From the NCBI GenBank assembly GCA_002294405.1, contig DBFP01000018.1, forward strand, positions 3,203 through 67,202: a stretch of DNA of 64,000 nucleotides. Direction: 5' to 3'. The notes below the pieces were generated by a model. That model did no database searches. It saw only the letters and a list, made by a program, of their open reading frames with translations, and was not told the DNA's origin. Origin of the DNA: Anaerolineales bacterium UBA877. GTDB taxonomy: Bacteria > Chloroflexota > Anaerolineae > Anaerolineales > Villigracilaceae. Position 1 is the stretch's first letter, and every line of letters begins with the position of its first letter. Of this stretch, positions 8,243 to 17,015 are shown in pieces. The translations under genes and the position numbers were made by a program.

Positions 8243-9211
8243 TCACGGTCCGGGCACCAGATCAATGCGGGTCTCAGTCTGGATCCAGCCGACGGATGAG
8301 AATGCTTTGGCCATCGGCACGTTGGTGTTGTCGGTGTCGGCAATGAGCGTGGTGGCATTTTGTGCGATCAACTGTCGTGTCATCCATGCCAGCAACTCAC
8401 GCCCGTAGCCTCTACCCCGGAAAGCAGCGACAACCCCAACAAACCACACGTAGGCCTTACCAGACCCCGCCACAACACCCGAAACCATACCGACTGGTTC
8501 GCCAGCATCATCGAAGGCGAGCCGGATGCAGTCAACCGGATCAAGATCCAGCATGGAAGCGAGGATATTATTACAGGCTGCGTCAAATCCGAGTCGCTTG
8601 ATTTCAGCAGCCTCGGTGACGTCAAGGGTGTCTCGCATTACTTCGCGGTGCACAACAGACAAACGGGGATCGGCTGGGTCATGAAGTTGTTCCATCCGCA
8701 GCCGGGTCTCGATCCCCTGCCCAAGTTCCGGCGACGGCTCGAATTCGTAGTGTCTGCGCTCAACGAGTAATTTCCATCCGGCTTCGCACAACGGAACAAC
8801 CAATGGCTGCAGACCCGGATCGGTAATGCTGGAACCGGGAGGGGCGAAGATGCCCGCCCCGCTGACACCCAGAGAACGCGCAGCATCTGTGGCATGAGCC
8901 ATGAGTTCCCTGGCTTGTGCAGGATAAGCGGGGAGCCCGAAGTGCTCAAGTATTTCCGGCGCTTGGCTTGACTGCGACAAAGCGGCCACATGCCCAACAA
9001 CCATGCCGTCCGCGGTTCGTCCAGCCCAGACCCACTCCGGTTTTCGACGGCCTGATGCGAAGGTGGTCTTTAAGTGAGTGCTGGTCCGGTAGCGACGCTG
9101 GGTCGGTGAATCGACCGGCATCGGGCTCTTTTCCAGGATGGCAATTGCCTCCTGGACGGAAGCCGGGCAAAAGATTTCTAGAGAAGACATGCTGTACTCA
9201 TCATAAAACAC
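8243..9211 (-). CDS. GNAT-family N-acetyltransferase
   Basis: 322 residues from a GTG at 9211; an ATG at 9190 is equally possible as neither has a clear RBS. The C-terminal half has the acetyl-CoA pocket of the GNAT fold, FRGRGYGRELLAWM (the RGxGxG/A loop), followed by ADTDNTNVPMAKAFSSVGW, a typical end of the fold. The N-terminal half may be a second, degenerate GNAT-like domain, as in tandem-GNAT proteins. It stands alone between tRNA-like repeats and faces away from the sugar genes. The acceptor substrate is unknown. Confidence 0.8.
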   Translation of the reverse strand: MFYDEYSMSSLEIFCPASVQEAIAILEKSPMPVDSPTQRRYRTSTHLKTTFASGRRKPEWVWAGRTADGMVVGHVAALSQSSQAPEILEHFGLPAYPAQARELMAHATDAARSLGVSGAGIFAPPGSSITDPGLQPLVVPLCEAGWKLLVERRHYEFEPSPELGQGIETRLRMEQLHDPADPRLSVVHREVMRDTLDVTEAAEIKRLGFDAACNNILASMLDLDPVDCIRLAFDDAGEPVGMVSGVVAGSGKAYVWFVGVVAAFRGRGYGRELLAWMTRQLIAQNATTLIADTDNTNVPMAKAFSSVGWIQTETRIDLVPGP

Positions 9212-9308
9212 CCATCTTAATTCCGCAATAATATAAAGAGTACAAAAGAACCCGGCTTATGCGCTGAGATCTCTGAAACATTGATCGCGCATTGGAACCT
9301 GAGGCAAA

Positions 9309-9382
9309 AGTGAGCCCGGCAGGATTCGAACCATCGACCATGCAATTATAAGCCACGGGTTATTTTTCCATAGCTTCTACTG
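9309..9382 (-). repeat. tRNA-like 3'-end repeat, copy D (att-like)
   Basis: The minus strand ends with GGTCGATGGTTCGAATCCTG and CCGGGCTCAC, the best-preserved T-arm of the family apart from copy B. The left side (GTAGAAGCTATGGAAAAATA) matches copy A rather than copies B, C, E and F. A paired hairpin follows 11 bases away, as in copy A. Confidence 0.7.
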
Positions 9383-9392
9383 TTGCATGATA

Positions 9393-9443
9393 CCCCCCAT
9401 ATTCGGTGATATTCTTGTATGCTACCATACCAAATATGGTGGG
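9393..9443 (-). repeat. Conserved hairpin, copy 2
   Basis: CCATATT (9397-9403) pairs with AATATGG (9433-9439) and CCC/GGG extends it past one mismatch. The inner helix uses TGATAT (9407-9412) and ATACCA (9427-9432). Relative to copy 1, one inner pair is replaced on both sides and another is a wobble on the minus-strand RNA. The loop sequence is nearly unchanged. Confidence 0.6.
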
Positions 9444-9720
9444 TTGTTTCTTTCAAGGCATTTTCAGTTTAAAATCCTAGCGACTCTGGTCGGGGGGTGA
9501 TTTACAATACTCCCTAACGGTGCAATAATCGACCTGTCATTGCAACTTAAATGATAACTATAAAATAACATAGCATTTGCCAGATCATCGCGTCCAGCCG
9601 ACCAGGAACCCGCTATTCACTGAAGCAAGTTCATGACAGAATCATTTTTTCCCGTACGGTATAATTCAATTTTATTGGCGGAAGTGCCATCTCCGAGAAT
9701 TGCCATTCCAGGATGTAAAC

Positions 9721-10695
9721 ATGCCTTTGACATTTGATTTTCCACTCGAAGAGTTAAAGACATATCAAGGGCGTAACCCCTGTCCCACTGATTTCGATAA
9801 ATTCTGGGATAAAAGCTTGGCAGAAATGCACTCAATCGAGCCAAACACAGAATGGGTAGCGGCTCAATTCCAGGTGCCAGGCGTTGAATGTCTTCACCTG
9901 TATTTCACGGGTGTGGGTGGAGCACGGGTGCATGCAAAAGTATTGCGACCCAAGCAAACCACCAGCCCTCACCCTGCCGTCCTGATGTTCCATGGTTACT
10001 CGATCGATTCCGGCGACTGGGCAGACAAGCTAAACTACGTCGCCCAGGGGTATACCGTGGCAGCCTTGGACTGCCGCGGTCAAGGCGGGCTTTCCGTTGA
10101 TGGAGGGGGAGTTATTGGGAATACTTTGCACGGGCATATCATTCGAGGTTTGGATGATGCCTTATCTGGCTCGCCGGAAAAACTCTTGTTTTGTCAAATC
10201 TTTCTCGACACGGCACAAATCGCCAAAATCATCATGGAAATGCCAGATGTGGATCCTCAGCGTGTCGGCGCAACAGGCGCAAGTCAGGGTGGTGCTTTAA
10301 CGGTGGCCTGTGCTGCCTTGGAACCACGCATTAAACGAGCTGCCCCAATGTACCCTTTTCTCAGCGATTACAAACGGGTTTGGGAAATGGATCAGACGAA
10401 AGATGCATACCTGGAACTGAAGGATTACTTCCGCTTATTTGATCCTGCCCATGCGCGCGAAGACACCATATTTGAGAAGCTAGGCTATATCGATATACAG
10501 TTTTTGGCTGCGCGCATTCAGGCAGACGTGCTTTGGGGCATTGGTCTTGCAGACACAATTTGTCCTCCCTCGACCCAATTTGCGGTGTATAACAAGATTA
10601 CTTCGTCGAAGTCCATGGTAACGTACCCAGACTTTGGACATGAGTGGATTCCTGATTTCCAGGACCGGGTTTTTCAATTCCTGATGGGATTGTAG
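9721..10695 (+). CDS. CE7 acetylxylan esterase / cephalosporin-C deacetylase
   Basis: 324 residues from the ATG at 9721, which follows CCAGGATGTAAAC; an earlier Met at 9700 has no RBS. The alpha/beta hydrolase has the CE7 hallmarks: RGQ in DCRGQGG, the nucleophile Ser in GATGASQGGAL, Asp in GLADTICPPST and the catalytic His in DFGHEWIP. No signal peptide is seen, so it deacetylates imported xylo-oligosaccharides or related acetylated sugars in the cytoplasm. It is followed by two sugar isomerase-like genes in the same direction. Confidence 0.92.
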   Translation: MPLTFDFPLEELKTYQGRNPCPTDFDKFWDKSLAEMHSIEPNTEWVAAQFQVPGVECLHLYFTGVGGARVHAKVLRPKQTTSPHPAVLMFHGYSIDSGDWADKLNYVAQGYTVAALDCRGQGGLSVDGGGVIGNTLHGHIIRGLDDALSGSPEKLLFCQIFLDTAQIAKIIMEMPDVDPQRVGATGASQGGALTVACAALEPRIKRAAPMYPFLSDYKRVWEMDQTKDAYLELKDYFRLFDPAHAREDTIFEKLGYIDIQFLAARIQADVLWGIGLADTICPPSTQFAVYNKITSSKSMVTYPDFGHEWIPDFQDRVFQFLMGL

Positions 10696-10892
10696 GTGTA
10701 TACCAGGTTGATAATCAAGATCCTTTTGCGAAACAAACCCATCGTTCGACGAGTCGCCTCGATTTTGACCCCAGCCAGGCTAACCCTTTTCTTGATCACG
10801 GACAACGGATATCACGATCAGGCTATCGTTAGGCACTCTTCGTGCGATTAATCCCAACTCTCCTTGAACTTAAAACCTCACACAACTGAAAG

Positions 10893-12188
10893 ATGAAAAT
10901 GATATACGTTCCCACTATTGCAGTTTTACCGATTGGAGAATTTGACACAGACTTCGTCCAACAAGAATTTGATTCGATCATCAAAGCTTTTGACCACTCG
11001 AAAACGCATCTTATTATCGATGATCCCGTATCTGATGCAGATGAAGCCCGGCAATCTGTTAAGGGTTTATCGGAAAAGGATTTTGAACTCCTCATCATTA
11101 TCGTCCTGAGAGGGTTAAGCGCTGAAACGATCGATGCAGCAGTGCGGGCAAGTCCTGTGCCCTGCCTAATTCTTCCAGTCCAAGGGAGGTACGCTCTCCC
11201 GAGCAGCTCGTTGGCTGTCGGTGCCCTGCTAGAATCCAAGGCATTGGTCGAATTAGTCTATGCCCCCCCGGATGACCCTGAATTCATCCAGAGACTCACC
11301 CATATCTTACGAGTGGCAAAGGCATATTCACAACTCAGGAAAAGCCGCGTTGGTATTATCGGAGGCCTATTCCCCAATCTTGTTTCCTGTCGTTATGATT
11401 CAAAAATTATAAAGTCAAGGCTGGGGATGACCCTTCTTCCCATTTCTTTTGAAGCTGTTAGCAGTTCTTTTCAGACTTATGCAGGACGCTCCCAGGCGGT
11501 CGAAAAGTTACATCAGGAGATCACAAGCTCTTACACCGTTGAAGCCGCGGATGAGAATGCCTTGGATGCAGGCATTCAATTACATCTTGCATTGAAACAT
11601 GTCGCGCAGGAACAAAAGTTGGACGGATTCGCCACCGAATGCTGGTCAGGATTCCCCAAGGAACTCGGGCTGAACCCGTGCCTGGGTTTTATCGAAGATG
11701 CATATACGATCGCATGCGAAGGCGATGTACTGCTGAGTATTTCACTTTTGATCGTCCGTTATCTGACCGGCAGGAGCGGTTATGTCGGCGACCTCTTTGA
11801 CTTGGACCTCGATGGAGTGCTTACCCTGACTCACTGCGGTGCGCCTGCATCTCTGGCAAGCGATAAATGTGACGTGGTATTGGCAAAATCTCAACTGGCA
11901 AGGGAGCGTGGATTTGAGACATTGACCTGCCGTCCAAAGTTGGACCGAGGTCCCGTAACCGTATTCCGGTTTTATGGAATGGAATGCGACAAACTGCATA
12001 TGGCCTCGGGAGAGCTGATAAGTTGTGAACAAACCCCGAACCTGACAGTCAAGGTAAAGATCAACGGTGATCGCTGGAAATTCCTGGAACAATGTTTTGG
12101 GAATCATTACCTGGTGGTAGCGGGAGACATCCGCAGTGAATTGAAGCTGCTTGGAAAGTGGCTTGGAGTAGTAATTTCTGAGACTTAG
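10893..12188 (+). CDS. L-fucose/L-arabinose isomerase-like protein
   Basis: 431 residues. The C-terminal half (CWSGFPKELGLNPCLGFIED, ACEGDVLLSISLLIVRYLTG, LTHCGAPASL) resembles the fucose/arabinose isomerase fold, with the metal-ligand pattern E..D around residues 265-280. The N-terminal half is a Rossmann-like region as in those enzymes. Exact substrate is not assignable; ketose-aldose isomerisation is the family expectation. Its RBS is weak (CTGAAAG). The 197-base gap before it holds no recognisable gene. Confidence 0.7.
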   Translation: MKMIYVPTIAVLPIGEFDTDFVQQEFDSIIKAFDHSKTHLIIDDPVSDADEARQSVKGLSEKDFELLIIIVLRGLSAETIDAAVRASPVPCLILPVQGRYALPSSSLAVGALLESKALVELVYAPPDDPEFIQRLTHILRVAKAYSQLRKSRVGIIGGLFPNLVSCRYDSKIIKSRLGMTLLPISFEAVSSSFQTYAGRSQAVEKLHQEITSSYTVEAADENALDAGIQLHLALKHVAQEQKLDGFATECWSGFPKELGLNPCLGFIEDAYTIACEGDVLLSISLLIVRYLTGRSGYVGDLFDLDLDGVLTLTHCGAPASLASDKCDVVLAKSQLARERGFETLTCRPKLDRGPVTVFRFYGMECDKLHMASGELISCEQTPNLTVKVKINGDRWKFLEQCFGNHYLVVAGDIRSELKLLGKWLGVVISET

Positions 12189-12271
12189 CTCATATCACCC
12201 GGCATTAATTGCCATGGGGGGACGTTTTCATAAAAGGATTGCAAACCAAATTAGCAGGAATGGAGTAAGGC

Positions 12272-13162
12272 ATGGTTCAGTTGGCAGCGTTTCCAAAGTG
12301 TTACCTCGATGACATCATCGTCCATAAAACCATTACACTTTTTGAGTGGATCAAGAAGGCTGGGCAGTTGGGAGTAAACGGCCTCGAGATGCACAATCTC
12401 TTCTTTGAAGGGAAGGATGAAATATTCTTTGAAGAGGTGAGAAAGAAGTGTTCAGACCTCAAGCTGACCATGCCGATGATGTGTTTCTCCCCCGATTTCA
12501 CCCAACCAGACCCGCAGAAACGTTTGGAAGAGCTGAAAAAACAGAAGCAAGCCATCGATCTGACTGTCAAATTGGGCGGGAGGTTTTGCCGTACACTCAC
12601 CGGGCAGAACCGTCCCGGACTGGACCGGAAACAGGCGGTTGGATGGTGTGTGAAGATGATCCGCGAAGCTGTCGCTTATGCCGCCGACAGGGGCATCATC
12701 CTCAACATCGAAAACCATTATAAGGACGGATATTGGGAATACCCCGAGTTTGCTCTCCGCTCCGATATATTTTTGGAGATCATCGGACAGATCGATTCCC
12801 CATTTTTTGGGATCAACTTCGATCCATCCAATACCATCGTTGCCGGGGAAGATCCGCTTGAACTGCTTGAAATAATCAAGGGGCGGGTCGTCAGCATGCA
12901 CGCCAGCGACCGCCATCTAAAAGGCGGGAGCCTGGCCGACCTGCGAAAACAAGAGCTCGACCCAATTTTTGGATATGCAAAGACAATCCAACACGGTGTG
13001 ATTGGAAAAGGTTTGAACGACTACGACTCTATTTTCCGCATTCTCAAGAATACAGGTTTCGATGGCTGGATCTCGATAGAGGATGGAATGAACGGAATGG
13101 AGGAACTGAAACAATCAGCCGAATTCCTGAGGGGAAAAATCAGCCAGTACTTCGGAAATTGA
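12272..13162 (+). CDS. TIM-barrel sugar isomerase/epimerase
   Basis: 296 residues of the xylose isomerase-like / AP-endonuclease-2 superfamily. Metal ligands are recognisable in order: Glu in LNIENHYKDG, Asp in GINFDPSN, His in VSMHASD and Glu in WISIEDG near the C-terminus. Enzymes of this fold interconvert keto and aldo sugars or epimerise ketoses. It ends 2 bases from the convergently transcribed SDR gene and follows the isomerase-like gene by 83 bases, so the two are probably co-transcribed. Confidence 0.85.
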   Translation: MVQLAAFPKCYLDDIIVHKTITLFEWIKKAGQLGVNGLEMHNLFFEGKDEIFFEEVRKKCSDLKLTMPMMCFSPDFTQPDPQKRLEELKKQKQAIDLTVKLGGRFCRTLTGQNRPGLDRKQAVGWCVKMIREAVAYAADRGIILNIENHYKDGYWEYPEFALRSDIFLEIIGQIDSPFFGINFDPSNTIVAGEDPLELLEIIKGRVVSMHASDRHLKGGSLADLRKQELDPIFGYAKTIQHGVIGKGLNDYDSIFRILKNTGFDGWISIEDGMNGMEELKQSAEFLRGKISQYFGN

Positions 13163-13164
13163 GC

Positions 13165-13983
13165 TTACAAGTTCATGCTTTTTATCTCGTCTTGAGACAC
13201 AAGGACAAGAGGACGCAGGGTAAACCCACCATCAAAAACAATGTTCGTGCCGGTGGCAAATGAGGCTTTCTCAGATGCAAGGTAGGCGTAGGCGGAACCC
13301 ACATCAGCTGGCACACCAAGACGACCGAGAGGAATATTGCTCATAAAGCTTTCTCCGGTTTTAGGGTCGTTGACTGCCTTCTCTAAAACCCCACTGGCCC
13401 AATTTGGGGAATTGATCAATCCAGGGGATACGGTGTTGACCCGGATGCCATAGGGGGCAAGCTCGATGGCGGCTGTCTCGGCAAAGACCTGCACCCCGGT
13501 CTTGCTGACCCGGTAGGCAGCTTCCTTGTATGCGGGATTAAATTGGATCGTGGAAGAAGTGAAGAGCATCACCCCTTTGTGCCTATCGGCCATATGCCTG
13601 GCGACCTCGCGCGTGCACAGCATGGCGCCCGTCAAATTCACCGCCAGGATCCGGTTCCAGCATTCCAACGTGATCCTGGTGACCGGCTCCCATTCGATGA
13701 TCCCGGCATTATTGACGAAGATGTCGATTCCGCCCAAATTGGATATCGCAGCCTGAACCAAACGAATCACCTGGTCCTCATTGGATACATCGACTTCCAT
13801 CGCAAAGGCTTTTTGTCCCAACCCCCTGACCTGCGCCTCGGTCGACCCATCCCCACTTTCGAGCTTAACATCGCAATATGCAATATCCACTCCTTCGCGA
13901 GCCAGGGCAAGGCAAATATCCTTGCCGATTCCACGCTCCCCTCCAGTCACAAGCGCTTTTTTTCCATTCAACCCTAGATCCAT
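13165..13983 (-). CDS. SDR-family sugar/polyol dehydrogenase
   Basis: 272 residues of a classical short-chain dehydrogenase. The cofactor loop is TGGERGIG (TGxxxGxG), NNAG follows, and the active site has Ser in FTSSTIQFN and Tyr-Lys in YRVSK. The C-terminus FDGGFTLRP is standard. A strong AGGAGG sits before the ATG. It is the last gene of the long minus-strand sugar cluster, after two FGGY kinases, so oxidation of a polyol or aldose, or ketose reduction, is likely. Confidence 0.9.
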   Translation of the reverse strand: MDLGLNGKKALVTGGERGIGKDICLALAREGVDIAYCDVKLESGDGSTEAQVRGLGQKAFAMEVDVSNEDQVIRLVQAAISNLGGIDIFVNNAGIIEWEPVTRITLECWNRILAVNLTGAMLCTREVARHMADRHKGVMLFTSSTIQFNPAYKEAAYRVSKTGVQVFAETAAIELAPYGIRVNTVSPGLINSPNWASGVLEKAVNDPKTGESFMSNIPLGRLGVPADVGSAYAYLASEKASFATGTNIVFDGGFTLRPLVLVSQDEIKSMNL

Positions 13984-14019
13984 AGCTCATCCTCCTGGAA
14001 TTGATTAACCGGAATAATA

Positions 14020-15468
14020 TTATACGCGGCCCACTTTGGCACGCCACATTGGGACAAACTCATCCCGATAAAAATTCGCCTTTGCCAGGTCGGGAGTCAT
14101 TTCCACGACGTTTTCAACCATATCAGTTGATGCTTCCATTTTATTCATTAATCCGACCCCATAAGCTGCCATGAGCGCTGCCCCCAAGACTGCATTTTCA
14201 GACCCGGTAATTCGTACCGGTTTTCCAAACAAATCAGCCGCTACCTGAGACCAGACGCGACTTTTCTGCAAGCCTTTCCCTCCAGCCATAAAATAATCGC
14301 TCCGATCATTAATTTTCATGATCTCATAACCGTCCAATAAATCCATCAATACCCCTTCCATCACGGCTTTGGTTCGATGGGAAATGCTGTCCAGCCGGGT
14401 TGTGTTTCCGAAGAAACCTTTCCTGCGACTGGTTTGTTGCCGGGTGGGTCCCGTGCAAAAGAACAAACCGTCAGATCCAGGAGGTACTTGGGCGGCTAAT
14501 TCATCCATTTGGGAGTAATTGATGATTTTCCCTTTCTCCTGATTAATTTGCCCACGCAGCCATTGGTAACTGGTCCCTCCACCCAGGCTGGTTCCCACAA
14601 CAGCATAGGCGTCGTTGAAGAATGTGCGTGTGTCCATCCCAGGGTAGCGGATAAATTCCGCAATCACCTGTGATATTTGGGCGGCTGTTCCGATATTGAT
14701 CAGGATGGGTGAACCCGGCACAGTCAACCCGCTTCCCACCATGCTCATCTGGTTATCGCCTCCGCCATAGATGACAGGGATTTTTCTTTTCAAACCGATG
14801 GAATCGCCAACCTGGTTCGATATTGTCCCAGCTTGCTGAGGAGCCAGGTTGACATCTGGAAATATTCGGAGAGGAAGCTGTAATTTCTGAATTAGCTCTT
14901 CGTGCCAGAAATTTAACTTGGTATTGAATAGGCCGGTGCCAAATGCATTCGTCCGATCGGTGGCATAGTCGTTCTTTCCCAATAATTTTCCACGCAGGAA
15001 ATCGGTGGGCAAGACAAAATGCATGATCCTGCGGAATAAATCCGGATCTTTTTCCCTGATCCCGAAAAGGATCGCTCCGCTATATCCGCTGGAAATTTCA
15101 GTTCCCAATTCGTCGTATGTCCGAACCCCCATAACCTGTTTCATTTTTTGCATGGTGGTTTGGGAACTCCATTTCTGGTCCTGCCAATTGATCAGGGGAC
15201 CGATCGGGTTCCCAACACCGTCATACAGAACTGCTCCGTGCATCTGACCCGTTAAACCAATAGCCCGGACAGTACCCCGACCGTCCAGCTTTATAACCGA
15301 TTCCCGGGTGGCATCAACTGTCTTTTCCCAAAGAGTTTCGAGATCCTGCTCGGCGTCGTCAGGGTAGCTGCGTGTGGACACACAATTCAATTCCAGTGTT
15401 GCAAGGTCGACCAGCCCGGTTTTCACACCAGACGTCCCCAGATCAATGCCCAGGACGTAATCCTTCAT
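14020..15468 (-). CDS. FGGY-family carbohydrate kinase (xylulokinase-like) 2
   Basis: 482 residues from the ATG at 15468, which overlaps the TGA of the preceding kinase gene (ATGA), so translation is coupled. N-terminal GIDLGTSGVKTGLVD is the phosphate-1 loop; LTGQMHGAVLYD is the xylulokinase-type substrate segment; GGGDNQMSMVGSG and MAGGKGLQKSRVW are the ATP/adenosine region. It is clearly a paralogue of the upstream kinase but diverged, and its substrate segment and ATP loop differ (GGDN versus GGGDQAAQAVG), so it may act on another ketose. Confidence 0.88.
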   Translation of the reverse strand: MKDYVLGIDLGTSGVKTGLVDLATLELNCVSTRSYPDDAEQDLETLWEKTVDATRESVIKLDGRGTVRAIGLTGQMHGAVLYDGVGNPIGPLINWQDQKWSSQTTMQKMKQVMGVRTYDELGTEISSGYSGAILFGIREKDPDLFRRIMHFVLPTDFLRGKLLGKNDYATDRTNAFGTGLFNTKLNFWHEELIQKLQLPLRIFPDVNLAPQQAGTISNQVGDSIGLKRKIPVIYGGGDNQMSMVGSGLTVPGSPILINIGTAAQISQVIAEFIRYPGMDTRTFFNDAYAVVGTSLGGGTSYQWLRGQINQEKGKIINYSQMDELAAQVPPGSDGLFFCTGPTRQQTSRRKGFFGNTTRLDSISHRTKAVMEGVLMDLLDGYEIMKINDRSDYFMAGGKGLQKSRVWSQVAADLFGKPVRITGSENAVLGAALMAAYGVGLMNKMEASTDMVENVVEMTPDLAKANFYRDEFVPMWRAKVGRV

Positions 15469-16955
15469 GCCATTTGCTCGAAACTGGGCTTGAGGGACGG
15501 GTAGAGTTGGCAATAACGCGGATATGCTTTGCGATAGGCTTCAACCTGGTCTGGATCCGGCGACGTAATATTGGTGATCTTGACGATCTGATCACAAGCT
15601 GTGGGTACATCCTTCCATGAGCCAGCTCCGACCCCTGCTAGCAAGGCTGCCCCGAAAGCCGCGCCTTCGGTTGTGTTAACCGTCACCAGCTCTGCTTCTA
15701 GGATGGACGCCAGGATTTGCCTCCAAAGAGCGCTCTTCACGCCGCCCCCGGAAGCGCGTATCTGGCGAATTTCACCCAGCCCGGCGTTTTGGATCAGGGT
15801 GAAGCTGTCTTTCAAACCGTAGGATACACCTTCGAGTACAGCCCGCGTCAGGTGTCCGCGGGCGTGGCGCAGGGTAAGCCCTATCCAGGCTCCCCTCGCA
15901 AGTGGATCTGCGTACGGTGTCCGCTCACCACTCAAATACGGCAGGAATTGAAGCCCCTCGCTTCCTGCAGGGACCGATTCAGCTTCCAGCAGCAGATCGT
16001 CGAAGCTGATACCTGGCGCCAGCGTGTCACGGTACCACTGCAGGCTTCCCGCTGCGGACAGCATGACGCCCATGAAATGCCACATCCCGGGAACGGCGTG
16101 GCAAAAGGCATGCAGACGGCCTTCGGGCTCGATCAACGCAGTGGGAGTTGTAGCGAAGACCACGCCGCTGGTGCCGACCGCCAATGAAACAACACCAGGT
16201 TTGACCGCACCGACACCGACAGCCTGGGCAGCCTGATCACCGCCACCAGCAGCAACCGGAGTGCCGGATTTCAACCCGGTTGCGGCAGCCGCTTCGGCGG
16301 TAACTTTTCCAGTGAACTCTGGTCCCTCTAAAGTCGGCGGCATCCACTTACCCGGAATATCGAGCGCTGCCAACACTTCCTCTGACCAATCGCGGGCACG
16401 CAAGTCAAACAGCACCGTCCCTGAGCCATCGGCCTTGTCCATGGCATATTCCCCGGTCAGACGGTAACGAATGTAATCCTTGGGGAGCAGGACATGCCTT
16501 GCGCGGGAATACACCTCCGGTTCGTTCTCCTTCACCCATAAGATCTTCGGTGCTGTGAAGCCGGTCAGGGCGATGTTCCCGGTGACCTGGATGAACTTTT
16601 CTTTCCCGACCCGGGCATGGATATCGTCACACTGCGCCTGGGTGCGCCCGTCATTCCATAGGATGGCAGGGCGCAAGACCTCGCCGGCCTCGTCCAGTAG
16701 AACCAGACCGTGCATCTGTCCTGTCAGGCCGACCGCGGAGATGGCTTCACCCCCGATGCCTGCTTTTTCCAGGGCACCATGGATGCTGGCTGAAACCGCC
16801 TGCCACCATTCTTTCGGATCCTGCTCCGACCAGAGAGGCTTGGGCGTCTGAAGCGTGTGCGGACTGGAAGCCACGGAAACCATTTCTCCACGTTCATCGA
16901 TCAACAGGGCCTTGCTAGATGTTGTAGACGTATCGATACCCAGGAAATAATTCAT
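15465..16955 (-). CDS. xylB: Xylulokinase 1
   Basis: 496 residues from the ATG at 16955 (GAGGA 5 bases upstream; an in-frame Met at 16979 lacks an RBS). It phosphorylates D-xylulose to xylulose 5-phosphate. Motifs: GIDTSTTSSKALLID at the N-terminus, SAVGLTGQMHGLVLLD with xylulokinase MHG, LWNDGRTQAQCD, AAGGGDQAAQAVGVG, and RASGGGVKSALWRQILA near the C-terminus. It follows GH3 and xylose isomerase genes, completing xylose entry into the pentose phosphate pathway. Confidence 0.93.
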   Translation of the reverse strand: MNYFLGIDTSTTSSKALLIDERGEMVSVASSPHTLQTPKPLWSEQDPKEWWQAVSASIHGALEKAGIGGEAISAVGLTGQMHGLVLLDEAGEVLRPAILWNDGRTQAQCDDIHARVGKEKFIQVTGNIALTGFTAPKILWVKENEPEVYSRARHVLLPKDYIRYRLTGEYAMDKADGSGTVLFDLRARDWSEEVLAALDIPGKWMPPTLEGPEFTGKVTAEAAAATGLKSGTPVAAGGGDQAAQAVGVGAVKPGVVSLAVGTSGVVFATTPTALIEPEGRLHAFCHAVPGMWHFMGVMLSAAGSLQWYRDTLAPGISFDDLLLEAESVPAGSEGLQFLPYLSGERTPYADPLARGAWIGLTLRHARGHLTRAVLEGVSYGLKDSFTLIQNAGLGEIRQIRASGGGVKSALWRQILASILEAELVTVNTTEGAAFGAALLAGVGAGSWKDVPTACDQIVKITNITSPDPDQVEAYRKAYPRYCQLYPSLKPSFEQMA

Positions 16956-17015
16956 GGTTTCCTCGCAATAGGGTTGCAACCGTAGCGGCGAAGCAGCGCT
17001 TTGCCCTTACTAAAA

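Larger units (their letters stand above)
9212..9720. other. Intergenic stretch with mobile-element relic
   Basis: About 500 bases holding tRNA-like copy D and hairpin copy 2. After the hairpin, 9440-9560 resembles the sequence following hairpin copy 1 only in short patches (CGGTGCAATAATCGAC), so an element end of the same family has probably decayed here. No integrase codons are recognisable. The esterase promoter should lie near 9620-9690, but no clear hexamers were found. Confidence 0.5.

Noticed and set aside
7051..9382. tRNA-like sequences read as real tRNAs
   Set aside because: 5' acceptor strand and a full anticodon arm are missing in all copies.
12189..12271. Terminator between the two isomerase-like genes
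   Set aside because: No stable stem followed by T-run; the genes are probably co-transcribed.
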